Positions 18,442-26,594 are shown, counted from the first letter of the stretch. The stretch: DNA of 64,000 nt from an uncultured Aquimarina sp. (GCA_947500845.1 CANMTP010000001.1:372001-436000), one strand, 5' to 3'. Made by a program: numbers and translations. Notes: generated by a model not told the origin, from the sequence alone.

Positions 18442-18456
18442 CCTAACAAACCAAAA

Positions 18457-19434
18457 ATGAAAGCAATAGTTTGTAAACAATTTGGACCACCATCATCATT
18501 GGTTCTTGAAGATATAGAAAGCCCAAAGCCCGCAGAAAAGGAAGTCCTGGTGCAAGTAAAAGCATGCGGTGTTAATTTTCCGGATACGTTGATTATTCAG
18601 GGATTGTATCAGTTTAAACCTGATTTACCTTTTACCCCGGGAAGTGATATTGCCGGAGTGGTTAAAGAAGTAGGTATCAAAATTAAGCATGTAAAACCAG
18701 GTGATGAGGTTTTTGGATTTGTGATGCATGGCGGCTACGCCGAAGAAGTGGTAGTGCCCGGCAATGCTTGTTTTCTAAAACCATCTGGAATGGAATTTCC
18801 GGTTGCGGCATCATTTATGATGGCCTATGGTACTTCGTATCATGCGTTAAAGGATCGCGGAAGACTTAAAGAAGGGGAAACCCTTTTGGTATTGGGTGCT
18901 TCTGGAGGTGTAGGATTAGCGGCTGTAGAACTTGGAAAGCTTATGGGAGCAAAGGTAATCGCTGCTGCATCTTCTACAGAAAAGTTAGAATTGTGTAAGG
19001 AATATGGTGCCGACGAAGTGATTAATTACGATACCGAAGATTTAAAAGCTCGTATCAAAGAACTTACCGATGGTAAAGGAGTAAACGTTGTCTATGATCC
19101 GGTGGGTGGTCGATATTCAGAACCTGCGATACGTGGTGTGGCATGGGAAGGACGTTACCTCGTGGTAGGATTTGCAGCAGGTGATATTCCTAAAATACCA
19201 CTAAATCTTGCATTACTCAAAGGATGCGCGATTGTTGGGGTATTCTGGGGAAGTTTTGCCATGAAAACACCTGATAAAAATATGCAAAACACCATGCAAC
19301 TGATGCAATGGTACGGAGCCGGAAAACTAAAACCCCATATTCATAAAATATATCCACTAGCCGAAGCTTCGAAAGCTTTGGAGGACATGACTAAGAGAAA
19401 AGTAAAAGGAAAAGCGGTGATTGAATGTTCATAA
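18457..19434 (+). CDS. NADPH:quinone oxidoreductase family protein (zinc-free MDR)
   Basis: This 325-residue medium-chain reductase is of the quinone oxidoreductase group. It has the N-terminal GroES-like domain with CGVNFPDTLI and GSDIAGVV, and nucleotide loop GASGGVGLAA. The catalytic-zinc ligands of alcohol dehydrogenases are absent, so it is a reductase of quinones or enoyl compounds using NADPH. ACAD/SDR/MDR arrays of this kind are typical of acyl-CoA or terpenoid-like catabolism. It is separated from the preceding MDR gene by a REP-like element, so it may be transcribed separately. Confidence 0.92.
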   Translation: MKAIVCKQFGPPSSLVLEDIESPKPAEKEVLVQVKACGVNFPDTLIIQGLYQFKPDLPFTPGSDIAGVVKEVGIKIKHVKPGDEVFGFVMHGGYAEEVVVPGNACFLKPSGMEFPVAASFMMAYGTSYHALKDRGRLKEGETLLVLGASGGVGLAAVELGKLMGAKVIAAASSTEKLELCKEYGADEVINYDTEDLKARIKELTDGKGVNVVYDPVGGRYSEPAIRGVAWEGRYLVVGFAAGDIPKIPLNLALLKGCAIVGVFWGSFAMKTPDKNMQNTMQLMQWYGAGKLKPHIHKIYPLAEASKALEDMTKRKVKGKAVIECS

Positions 19435-19527
19435 ATTTGGTTCCTTCTCCTTGGACGACATTGTGATAGCAATGGGCGAGATGAAACCAGGTGTTCGGAT
19501 GAGGGGAAATTACACCCTCACCTTAAT

Positions 19528-19547
19528 CCTCTCCCTCAAGGGAGAGG
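19528..19547. repeat. Perfect hairpin CCTCTCCCT-CA-AGGGAGAGG
   Basis: This has 9-bp perfect arms with a 2-base loop within a GC-rich intergenic stretch (ACCCTCACCTTAATCC leads into it). It belongs to a repeat type common between genes in many bacteria. No T-run follows, so it is not an obvious terminator. Confidence 0.5.
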
Positions 19548-19599
19548 AGACTATCGATATAATCAACTTTAATGAGTAATTAAACTTCACTTACAACAC

Positions 19600-20337
19600 A
19601 TGAGACTAAAAAACAAAATAGCCATTATAACCGGTGGAGCTCGAGGTATCGGAAAAGCCGTTTCGACCCTCTTCGCCAAAGAAGGAGCCTCGGTAATTAT
19701 CTGGGATTTACTGGATGAAGGAACCGAGACTGCCAAAGCAATTAATGCAGACGGTGGTACAGCAGAGTTCACCAAAATATCGGTGACCGATAAAGCCGCT
19801 ATCGAGACAGAAGCCGAAAGAATCCATAAGAAATATGGGAAAATCGATATCCTGATCAATAATGCTGGGATTACCAAGGATCGTACGCTTCATAAAATGA
19901 GCGAAGAAGAATGGGATGCAGTGATTGATGTGAATTTGAAAGGAGTATTCTTATGCACCCAGGTAGTCTCAAAATATATGAAGGAAGCTGGATATGGCCG
20001 AATTGTATCGGCAGCATCCAATGTTGGATTACGTGGTAATTTTGGGCAAACGAATTACTCGGCTACCAAAGCTGGAGTGATTGCCATGTCTAAAACCTGG
20101 ACCATGGAGTTAGGAAAATACGGAATTACAGCCAATGCCCTAGCACCCGGTTTTACCCTTACCGAAATGACTGAGCAAATCCCCAAAGAACATTTAGATA
20201 AAATAAAATCCCAAATACCCTTACAAAAAGCGGCGATGCCGATAGACATTGCCTACGGATACTTGTACTTAGCCTCAGATGAAGCATCGTATGTGTCGGG
20301 TATTTGCTTAACGATTGATGGAGGGATATCTAGATAG
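19600..20337 (+). CDS. FabG-like 3-oxoacyl reductase (SDR)
   Basis: This 245-residue SDR is close to FabG/PhaB-type 3-oxoacyl-ACP or 3-oxoacyl-CoA reductases. It has TGGARGIG (11-18), NNAGITKDRTLHKM, catalytic Tyr153/Lys157 (YSATK) and a C-terminal YVSGICLTIDGG. The NNAGITKD segment is characteristic of FabG. It is followed after a repeat by a MaoC hydratase, a pairing often seen in (R)-3-hydroxyacyl-CoA metabolism. An accessory copy rather than the fatty-acid synthesis FabG is likely, because no fab genes adjoin. Confidence 0.92.
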   Translation: MRLKNKIAIITGGARGIGKAVSTLFAKEGASVIIWDLLDEGTETAKAINADGGTAEFTKISVTDKAAIETEAERIHKKYGKIDILINNAGITKDRTLHKMSEEEWDAVIDVNLKGVFLCTQVVSKYMKEAGYGRIVSAASNVGLRGNFGQTNYSATKAGVIAMSKTWTMELGKYGITANALAPGFTLTEMTEQIPKEHLDKIKSQIPLQKAAMPIDIAYGYLYLASDEASYVSGICLTIDGGISR

Positions 20338-20480
20338 GAGTGAGGGATGAGGTTTGAGTGGTGAGGAGTATATCCAAAGTGGTGAAGAACGAAATATAGG
20401 TAATGAGGAACCAGAGATTGCCGGTGAGTAAAACAATATTAATGGTGAGGAGTGTAATATTTATTTTACGGAATATAATA

Positions 20481-20590
20481 CCCAGGGTTCGAGAGCCTCA
20501 CCCTTCTGATATAGTTCGAACCTCGAACCCTGAGCGGAGTCGAAGGGTGACTATTTGTAAACCGGGTCTCGACTACGCTCGATCTGACAG
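20481..20590. repeat. REP-like cluster (CCCTGAGCGGAGTCGAAGGG and inverted arms)
   Basis: This is a GC-rich intergenic stretch. Arms CACCCTTC and GAAGGGTG flank TTCGAACCTCGAACCCTGAGCG. The core CCCTGAGCGGAGTCGAAGGG lies at 20528-20547. A third segment, TCTCGACTACGCTCGA, follows. It is a larger member of the same repeat family seen at 14061, 22346 and 23167. Confidence 0.6.
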
Positions 20591-20616
20591 AGGATTAATT
20601 ATAAAGCTATAAAACA

Positions 20617-21084
20617 ATGAATCAACTTATTTGCAAAAACTTCGAAGAGTTTAGAACCCACGAAGGAAAACCACTACCAACCGGCGAGTGGCTTACCGTT
20701 ACACAAGAGATGATCAATGCCTTTGCCAAGGCTACACAAGATTTTCAATGGGTGCATGTTGATCTGGAACGTATCAAAAAAGAATCCCCGTTTAAAAAAC
20801 CCATCGCACACGGATTTTTATCGGTGTCATTATTGTCTAAAATGTTGATGGATCTTTTGGTGGTAGAAAGCTTTGCGATGGGGGTCAACTACGGACTTAA
20901 CAAAGTACGTTTCCCACACCCGGTACCCGTAGATTGCCGCTTACGATTACATAGCAGTATCCAAAAGATCGAAGAATATGGGGATAACGGACTAAAAATT
21001 ACCTGGGATTGCTCTGTAGAGATTGAAGGTATTGAAAAACCCGCTTGTGTGGCCGAGTTTATATCATTGATGTTCGAAAAGTAA
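20617..21084 (+). CDS. MaoC-like (R)-specific enoyl-CoA hydratase
   Basis: This hot-dog-fold hydratase of 155 residues has the MaoC signature around residues 40-70, with Asp and His at the hydratase positions (TQDFQWVHVD then IAHGFLSVSLL). It would hydrate enoyl-CoA to (R)-3-hydroxyacyl-CoA in the cytoplasm. It is the last gene of the co-directional catabolic array, following a FabG-like reductase. The length is normal for single-hot-dog MaoC proteins, which dimerise. Confidence 0.9.
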   Translation: MNQLICKNFEEFRTHEGKPLPTGEWLTVTQEMINAFAKATQDFQWVHVDLERIKKESPFKKPIAHGFLSVSLLSKMLMDLLVVESFAMGVNYGLNKVRFPHPVPVDCRLRLHSSIQKIEEYGDNGLKITWDCSVEIEGIEKPACVAEFISLMFEK

Positions 21085-21164
21085 GTTTTGAAATAGGAAG
21101 ACAGCCCGGAAAATATTTCCGAGCCATTTGAATCCAGAATAGGTAGGCAATAGTAATAATACAA

Positions 21165-21311
21165 CTATTCTCCTTTTTTTTCCAACTCATTAATTTTCTG
21201 TTCTTGTATTTCTTTTTGTTTCTTCTTGGCCTTTAAGTTTTCATTAAAACGTACTCCATCATCATGCATATCAGCTAGAATAACATCGTTAGTGTTTTTT
21301 TTCTTATTCAT
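21165..21311 (-). CDS. Small charged hypothetical protein (48 aa)
   Basis: The minus strand reads ATG to TAG for 48 codons, giving MNKKKNTNDVILADMHDDG... and a C-terminal Lys/Glu/Gln-rich helix ending ELEKKGE. The composition looks coding: a sharp change from a basic start to an acidic middle to a coiled-coil-like tail. The region has no repeats. It occupies the centre of a 438-base gap that otherwise holds nothing I recognise. The function is unknown. Confidence 0.55.
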   Translation of the reverse strand: MNKKKNTNDVILADMHDDGVRFNENLKAKKKQKEIQEQKINELEKKGE

Positions 21312-21523
21312 TTCGTTTTTGTTTCTAAAATAGAAAAAGTCATTGCATCATGGCGTTAAATATGCGTTAATAAATTCTTGTGTAATTGAGATAGAAATTG
21401 ACAACCGAAATGATTTTCAATTCTAATTGCTTTATTAGTTGGTCAGAATTGATTCGGGCATCTTTATAGAATAGTATACTATAAGTCTATCGAAGAGTAT
21501 GGATAAACTTGTATATTTAGCCC

Positions 21524-22348
21524 ATGCAACACCAGGAATTCTTTTTTGAGCATAAAAAACAGCAACTTTTTGGTCAGTATTGGGTGCCTAATGATTGTAA
21601 AACCATGGTGTTATTGGTGCATGGTATGGGGGAGCATTCGTCCCGCTATACCGATTATGTGATCCCAGAGCTGTTGGCAAAACATTTTGGGGTGATCACT
21701 TACGATAATTTTGGACATGGAAAAAGTACTGGGAAAAGAGGTCATTGCCCGAATTATGATGCGCTAATGGAGGTAATGAATGGTATGTTTTCAAAAACAA
21801 AAGACCTAGCCAAAGACCTTCCTGTTTTTTTATATGGGCATAGTATGGGCGGTAACCTGGTAATTAATTATGTACTTCGTAATAAGCCAGTGATAGCAGG
21901 TGCAATTTTGACCAGTCCGTTTTTGCGATTGGCATTTCAACCCCCAGTCTGGAAAATTACCTTGGGAAAATTCATGCAAAAAATAGCTCCTTCGGTAACA
22001 TTATCTTCGGGATTAGATGTAAATACCATCTCAAGAATCCCCGAAGAGGTAGAGAAATATCAAAATGATCCGTTGGTACATGATAAAGTGAGCCCTAATT
22101 TTTCTTTTCCGATCGTCGAGGCGGGGGAATGGGCGATCGAGAATGCTTCAACGCTCGAAACACCCGTATTACTACTTCACGGTACCGATGATCAAATTAT
22201 AGATTATAAAGGCTCTCAAGAATTTTCTGAAAACACAAATCAAGCAGAGTTAGTGTTGCTAGAAGGGGGATACCATGAACTGCACAAAGACCTCGAAAAA
22301 GACAAATTGCTAAAAATCATCACTAAATGGATGCAGAATAAATTATAG
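21524..22348 (+). CDS. Alpha/beta hydrolase, monoacylglycerol lipase-like
   Basis: This 274-residue serine hydrolase is of the lysophospholipase/monoglyceride lipase group. It has the oxyanion region HGMGEHSSRY, nucleophile Ser107 in GHSMGG, the acid in GTDDQIID, and the catalytic His in GGYHELHKD. No signal peptide is present, so it is cytoplasmic or membrane-associated. It could release fatty acids or acyl chains that feed the neighbouring acyl-CoA genes, but no operon link exists. Confidence 0.9.
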   Translation: MQHQEFFFEHKKQQLFGQYWVPNDCKTMVLLVHGMGEHSSRYTDYVIPELLAKHFGVITYDNFGHGKSTGKRGHCPNYDALMEVMNGMFSKTKDLAKDLPVFLYGHSMGGNLVINYVLRNKPVIAGAILTSPFLRLAFQPPVWKITLGKFMQKIAPSVTLSSGLDVNTISRIPEEVEKYQNDPLVHDKVSPNFSFPIVEAGEWAIENASTLETPVLLLHGTDDQIIDYKGSQEFSENTNQAELVLLEGGYHELHKDLEKDKLLKIITKWMQNKL

Positions 22349-22380
22349 CCGAGCCCTGAGGTTCTCGAAGGGCCCGGCTA
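22346..22380 (+). terminator. REP-derived hairpin overlapping the hydrolase stop codon
   Basis: TAGCCG-A-GCCCT pairs with AGGGC-C-CGGCTA, an 11-bp stem with one mismatch, around GAGGTTCTCGA. It begins on the TAG stop. There is no strong T-run, so it may act as an RNA 3' stabiliser rather than a terminator. The loop shares the CTGAG..TCGAAGGG core of the dispersed repeats. Confidence 0.45.
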
Positions 22381-22496
22381 TAAATCGAACTCACATTAAA
22401 AAATAAATCCAAGATTTTGTGGCTAACTGATATTCATCATATTAATTATGAAAATATGTGTAGATATTAGTAAGGTTAACACAAAATCTATTGATC

Positions 22497-23096
22497 ATGG
22501 AAAAACAGGAAAATATTCACTTTATTGATAAAGTGGCAGAGGCACTTAGAAAAGCAGCTGTAGAGTTAGAAGAATTTCAGGTGAAAGCAGCCTTAGGAAA
22601 GGCCGAAGCCCAGGATAAATATGAAGAAATCAAGAAGAACCTTGATTCGTTTATCGAGGAAAGTAAATCCAAAGTAAAAACAGGAAAAGAAAAGGTAGAC
22701 GAAGTGCATACAAAGTTTGATGAGCTTCGCGTTCAGCTAGCGCTTGGGAAAGCAGAAACCTTAGACGCTTTTAAAAACCAAAAAAAGCAATTGCTTACGG
22801 CACTGTATGAGCTCGAAGTAAAAATTAAGAGCAATAAGGCGCTTAATGAAATGTATGCTTTTGTATTAATTGAGATCGAAAAATTTAAAGCACAATTAGA
22901 GGTCTTGGAAGAGAAATTTGATAAAGGCAAGGAAGATGCAAAAGCGTCCTTCGAAAAACGTAAGCAAGAATTTGATGACTTTATAGAGAAGTTTAAAGCA
23001 AAATATGCATCAAAAGAAGAGAGTAGATGGGAACATTTTCAAGACGAAATATCAGAAGCTTTTACTCATTTTAAAAGTGCTTTTAGTAAAGCTTGA
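22497..23096 (+). CDS. Coiled-coil protein with internal repeats
   Basis: This 199-residue, almost entirely helical, Lys/Glu-rich protein shows a repeated module. VKAALGKAEAQDKYEEIKK near residue 25 recurs as VQLALGKAETLDAFKNQKK near residue 80, and a third, divergent unit (LEEKFDKGKEDAKASF) lies near 140. There is no signal peptide or membrane segment. It could be an apolipoprotein-like or phasin-like amphipathic helix protein that coats a surface. The ATG at 22497 is preferred over the TTG two codons earlier. It is convergent with the UbiB-type kinase gene. Confidence 0.75.
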   Translation: MEKQENIHFIDKVAEALRKAAVELEEFQVKAALGKAEAQDKYEEIKKNLDSFIEESKSKVKTGKEKVDEVHTKFDELRVQLALGKAETLDAFKNQKKQLLTALYELEVKIKSNKALNEMYAFVLIEIEKFKAQLEVLEEKFDKGKEDAKASFEKRKQEFDDFIEKFKAKYASKEESRWEHFQDEISEAFTHFKSAFSKA

Positions 23097-23110
23097 TAAA
23101 AACACTCTTT

Positions 23111-23222
23111 AATTTAATTGATGACATTATCTCTCAGGCACTCAATTAAATTTGCCCAAGGTCACACTGAGCTTGTCGAAGACTATTCAAAACTAATTAT
23201 TTAAAAACTTCTACAAGCTCAG
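23111..23222. repeat. Two dyads between convergent genes, including an inverted REP pair
   Basis: AATTTAATTGA (23111-23121) pairs perfectly with TCAATTAAATT (23142-23152). Then CTGAGCTTGTCGAAG (23167-23181) and CTTCTACAAGCTCAG (23208-23222) form a 15-bp inverted pair with one mismatch. This is the clearest full BIME-like unit in the window and probably also separates the two convergent transcripts. Confidence 0.6.
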
Positions 23223-23275
23223 ACCGACATCTCTTTGATAATAATAATTTTTGTTTTCAGTTTACATTTCTGTGT

Positions 23276-25000
23276 CTACCAATCGTCATAGTCTTTCTTT
23301 CTGATATCTCTTATCATTCCTATCGCCAACACTATTGTAATCATTAGTCCGGTAATGCCAATCACAGAGAACCCCTTCCATAATGGTGGAATTTCAGAAA
23401 TAACAAATAAAGAGGAACCTACAATTAGTGCAGCCATAATAAAAGCAGAAACCAATTGTTTGGTTACTCTGCGAATCGTATGTACCATAGGGTCGATGCC
23501 TTTATGAGTTAGATCAACTTTTACTTTTCCACTATTTATTTTTCGGATGGCATTTTTTAAATCCCGTGGAAACTCTTCCATATAATTTCCCAGCTCATAA
23601 ATAGAATTCACTGCTTTTTCTCCCATCTTTACGGGGTTGAACTTTTTAGAAACTGCTTTTAGAAGATAAGGGCGTACTAAGGCATATTGATCCAAATTGG
23701 GGTCGAGTTTTTGAACAACACCTTCGAGAGTAACTAGTGATCGAGCAAATAGGAAAAAATGAGTAGGTACTTTTAGGCCGTGTGCAATGATAATATCTTT
23801 TAATTCTAGCAATACAGTACTCATTTCATTTCTATGAACAGATCTCACGTAATGTTTTTCAACAAACTCATTGATATCAAATTCTAAATCCCTCATATTA
23901 GTAATGGTCATATCGTTTGATAATCTCTGTAAAGCCCTAATAATTTTATTAACGTCTCTTCGGGTTATTGCCATAAAGAGTTTACCAAAAATCTCTATAT
24001 CTCTTGGTAATATGCTACCCATCATTCCGAAATCCAGATAGCAAATATGTCTATTGGGAAGAATTAGTAAGTTACCCGGATGTGGATCGGCATGAAAAAA
24101 ACCGTATTCAAAGATTTGTTTGTAGTAACTGATCGCTAATCTTTTGGCGATAACCTTGGTGTCGATGCCGTTTTCATGAATTTTTTTGACTCTATCAATT
24201 TTAATACCCGAAATAAATTCTAAGGCAAGAATTTTGCCTGTGGTAAAGTCCTGGTATACTTTTGGCGCATAAGCAAATTGATCACTGCCTTCGTCCTGCA
24301 TAATGTTATTATAAAACCGCTGAACGTTTATGGACTCATTGATAAAATCAAGCTCTTTTTTAATAGATTCTTCAAAATTTTTGACCAGGCCAAAAAGATC
24401 AAAACTTTTTATAGAAGGGATTCTCTTTTCTAAGATATCAGCGATAGTGTACATTACCTTGATATCTTCTGAAATAATTTCTTTAACGCCTGGGCGCTGA
24501 ATTTTTAAAGCGATACGTTTTCCAGAGTGTAAAGTTACTTTATGTACCTGTGCGATAGAAGCCGATGCAAAGGATTTGGGGTCAAACCAAGCAAACAGGT
24601 TCTCAACTTTGTCATTAAGTTCAAATTCTACTACCTCTTTGGCCATTTCTTCAGACATTGGCGGTACATTGTCCTGTAATTTTTCTAGTTCGATCGTTAG
24701 GTCTAATGGAATTAAATCAGGGCGATTGCTTAAAATTTGACCAAACTTGATGAATGTTGGTCCAAGCTCTTCACAAACCAGTCTCATTTTTTCCCACCTT
24801 GTATGCAAAGCGGCATGTTTTCTTGATGCCTTAGGAATGAGTTTCTGTACGAAAGTAAATTGCTTTTTTTCTTTAAGATATTGTACCAAGTCTTCGAACC
24901 CATATTTCACTAACACTCGTAAAATTTGGTTATATCTGGTGGCAGATTTGTATTTACGGCCTATTTTTGAGAAAATGTCCATCTTATTCTTTAGTTTCAA
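23276..25000 (-). CDS. ABC1/AarF/UbiB family atypical kinase
   Basis: This atypical protein-kinase-like ATPase has 574 residues. It shows the family KxGQ motif at 85-88 (KFGQ), the A-rich loop SFASASIAQVH, the HADPHPGN catalytic segment, LDFGMMG as the metal-binding DFG, and two C-terminal transmembrane helices. UbiB proteins support ubiquinone or menaquinone metabolism and lipid handling at the membrane. The upstream gene ends at 24984, so the start could instead be the second Met at 24982, one base after that stop. Translational coupling with the phasin-like gene is likely either way. Confidence 0.92.
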   Translation of the reverse strand: MKLKNKMDIFSKIGRKYKSATRYNQILRVLVKYGFEDLVQYLKEKKQFTFVQKLIPKASRKHAALHTRWEKMRLVCEELGPTFIKFGQILSNRPDLIPLDLTIELEKLQDNVPPMSEEMAKEVVEFELNDKVENLFAWFDPKSFASASIAQVHKVTLHSGKRIALKIQRPGVKEIISEDIKVMYTIADILEKRIPSIKSFDLFGLVKNFEESIKKELDFINESINVQRFYNNIMQDEGSDQFAYAPKVYQDFTTGKILALEFISGIKIDRVKKIHENGIDTKVIAKRLAISYYKQIFEYGFFHADPHPGNLLILPNRHICYLDFGMMGSILPRDIEIFGKLFMAITRRDVNKIIRALQRLSNDMTITNMRDLEFDINEFVEKHYVRSVHRNEMSTVLLELKDIIIAHGLKVPTHFFLFARSLVTLEGVVQKLDPNLDQYALVRPYLLKAVSKKFNPVKMGEKAVNSIYELGNYMEEFPRDLKNAIRKINSGKVKVDLTHKGIDPMVHTIRRVTKQLVSAFIMAALIVGSSLFVISEIPPLWKGFSVIGITGLMITIVLAIGMIRDIRKKDYDDW

Positions 25001-25358
25001 GATGATTTAGCCGAGCTTCTAATAAAGCAATAGCCCTATCAGATTTCTCAATCTTTTCATTTAGGGCCCTTATTTCATCTAGGTGAGCAATATTAATTTT
25101 TTTATAAAATTTAGCCACCGATTCCTCGATTTTTTGTTCAAGTTCTTCTTTTACCTGACTCGTTTTGTAGATGATTTTATCAATAAGTTCAAGTTCATTT
25201 CCATCATCGTCCAATATAGGGTCTGATGCCATTTTGTTAAGATTGTCTTTTCCTTTTTCAGACATTTCGTTGATTCTGTCCAGAAGATGCGTGTCCTTGG
25301 CCAAGTGGTATATGGCAGAGGATAGCGTAAGTAGCTCTAGTAACGTTTTGGTTTTCAT
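24984..25358 (-). CDS. Phasin-like coiled-coil protein
   Basis: This is a 124-residue helical protein. The last 50 residues (VAKFYKKINIAHLDEIRALNEKIE, then a leucine-spaced coil) follow the pattern of PhaF/PhaI-type granule-associated proteins, where a short linker precedes an oligomerising coil. The N-terminal 60 residues are less typical. It is co-transcribed with the UbiB kinase. Calling it a phasin is tentative because no PHA synthase is in view. It could be a general membrane- or lipid-surface adaptor for the kinase. Confidence 0.6.
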   Translation of the reverse strand: MKTKTLLELLTLSSAIYHLAKDTHLLDRINEMSEKGKDNLNKMASDPILDDDGNELELIDKIIYKTSQVKEELEQKIEESVAKFYKKINIAHLDEIRALNEKIEKSDRAIALLEARLNHLETKE

Positions 25359-25470
25359 AAGCTGAATATTTACTTTTCGATCTTTAGTAAATATATTACG
25401 AAACTACCTTACGTAAAATGACTTAAATCAGCTAATATTGAATAGATGTAAAAAGGAGGTATTATGATGG

Positions 25471-25944
25471 TTATGATAAAGATTCCAACTCTAATTCATA
25501 ATCATACTGTAAATCTTCGTGTAAAAGTTTTACCTTTTTTTTAACGGCTTCTAATTCTCTAAGATAGATGTTTTTGAGCACATTGTTTCTTTGAATAGAA
25601 GGTTTGAAGTCCTTTAGTTTTTGACAAAAGTGGAGAAGTAGTTCTATCTCGGTTTCCTTATTTTTAGAATATCGAATATACTTTTTGATCGTTCGCAAGA
25701 TTTTGCGAACACTCTTTTTGATGTAATAGTACGATACCGTATTAATAGCGTCGAATTGCTCATCAACTTCAGATTTTATATTCTCTATGTACCCTTCTTC
25801 GTGGGTAGATTCAAACAATAAATAAGTGAGTAACTCTTTATTTTCTTTTTTAAAGCGTGACAAACGCAAACATAACGCTATGATTTCTTGATGAGTACAT
25901 TGCGAAAGTTCACTTTTTATCTCTTTTATAGTAGCAGTTTTCAT
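25471..25944 (-). CDS. Hypothetical helical protein (157 aa)
   Basis: The protein is predicted largely alpha-helical with conserved-looking stretches: SQCTHQEIIALCLRLSRFKKENKELLTYLLFES near the N-terminus and a basic central helix with KKSVRKILRTIKKYIRYSK-type charge. I do not recognise a named family, though similar proteins occur in Flavobacteriia. There is no signal peptide. It is separated by 112 bases from the phasin-like gene and may be transcribed alone. Confidence 0.7.
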   Translation of the reverse strand: MKTATIKEIKSELSQCTHQEIIALCLRLSRFKKENKELLTYLLFESTHEEGYIENIKSEVDEQFDAINTVSYYYIKKSVRKILRTIKKYIRYSKNKETEIELLLHFCQKLKDFKPSIQRNNVLKNIYLRELEAVKKKVKLLHEDLQYDYELELESLS

Positions 25945-26408
25945 CTGTTATATGTATTGTTCTTAAAAGGTCAGATAGAACAGCCAATAACTATATGGGT
26001 AAATACAAACTCAATCTACATGGCTTATTTCTACACGCAATTTAAATGAAAAAAGTATGCTGATCCAAGTGATAGAATGAAAAGGTGTATCTCAACGAAT
26101 AGAAAAACTATGATTTTCGCATAATTACAATAGTCTTTCTGGTATTTCTTTGATTTTCACAGGTTATGAATGTGTTTCGGTCATCTAACAATCAGTGTTC
26201 ATACAGTTTTTCAGAATTATTAACAGAGTTATTAACAATTATAGTAAGTTTTTACTTACTTAAGATTTAGTTAATTATGTAAATTTGTTATTTATATCGA
26301 TATAAAATTGTTTTTCAACAAATTATTAACAATTAATAAACAATAAATTTGGTAATATGTTGATAACTTGTTACTTTAGTGTTTAAATAATCCTTAAATC
26401 ACACAGTC
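25945..26408. other. AT-rich gene-free region with TTATTAACA repeats and a dyad
   Basis: No ORF of note occurs on either strand. The right half is extremely AT-rich and carries TTATTAACA three times (26217-26225, 26229-26237, 26323-26331). A perfect 7-bp hairpin AGTAAGT-TTTT-ACTTACT lies at 26243-26260. The repeats resemble degenerate DnaA boxes but lack the CACA core. The region ends in the promoter-like elements of the small ORF. Confidence 0.5.
26348..26379 (+). promoter_or_regulatory. Candidate promoter of the 32-codon ORF
   Basis: A -33-like TTTGG (26348-26352) is followed after 19 bases by TACTTTAG (26372-26379), one mismatch from TAnnTTTG. Initiation a few bases later would give a leader of about 25 nt before the ATG at 26409. 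An exact TAAATTTG overlaps the -33 element and is a possible alternative -7. Confidence 0.45.
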
Positions 26409-26507
26409 ATGAATAATTTAATTTCCATTTTAGGACTAAATTTTGCAAGTGTTGTAAATTTTTTAAGAGAACTCCCTGAAGCTTCGAAGTATGCGATGCG
26501 TAAGTAA
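26409..26507 (+). CDS. Small ORF encoding a 32-aa hydrophobic/basic peptide
   Basis: ATG to TAA encodes MNNLISILGLNFASVVN followed by FLRELPEASKYAMRK. A hydrophobic amphipathic first half precedes a charged C-terminus. It lies between a well-spaced promoter-like pair and a perfect intrinsic terminator about 55 bases after the stop, inside an otherwise gene-free 787-base gap. That layout argues for a dedicated short transcript. Whether the product is the peptide (membrane-active or regulatory) or the RNA itself cannot be decided here. Confidence 0.5.
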   Translation: MNNLISILGLNFASVVNFLRELPEASKYAMRK

Positions 26508-26562
26508 ATTTGTAAGTAATAGAGATATAACCAATTTTGGTTTTGTGTTTTTTAAATCGATT

Positions 26563-26594
26563 AAAGGGATTATTTTTTGGTAATCCCTTTTTTA
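26563..26594 (+). terminator. Strong intrinsic terminator of the small transcript
   Basis: AAAGGGATTA and TAATCCCTTT form a perfect 10-bp stem around TTTTTTGG, followed by more Ts. It is oriented to end the plus-strand transcript carrying the 32-codon ORF. It could also act on the minus strand, but no minus-strand gene ends just here. Confidence 0.75.

Noticed and set aside
20403-20612. 69-codon plus-strand ORF between the FabG-like and MaoC genes
   Set aside because: It lies largely over the REP-like cluster with palindromic sequence. The translation is arginine- and serine-rich without protein character, and it has no family resemblance.
26217-26331. Possible replication origin, suggested by TTATTAACA repeats
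   Set aside because: The repeats lack the CACA core of DnaA boxes, no dnaA or dnaN gene is near, and AT-rich sequence produces such words by chance.
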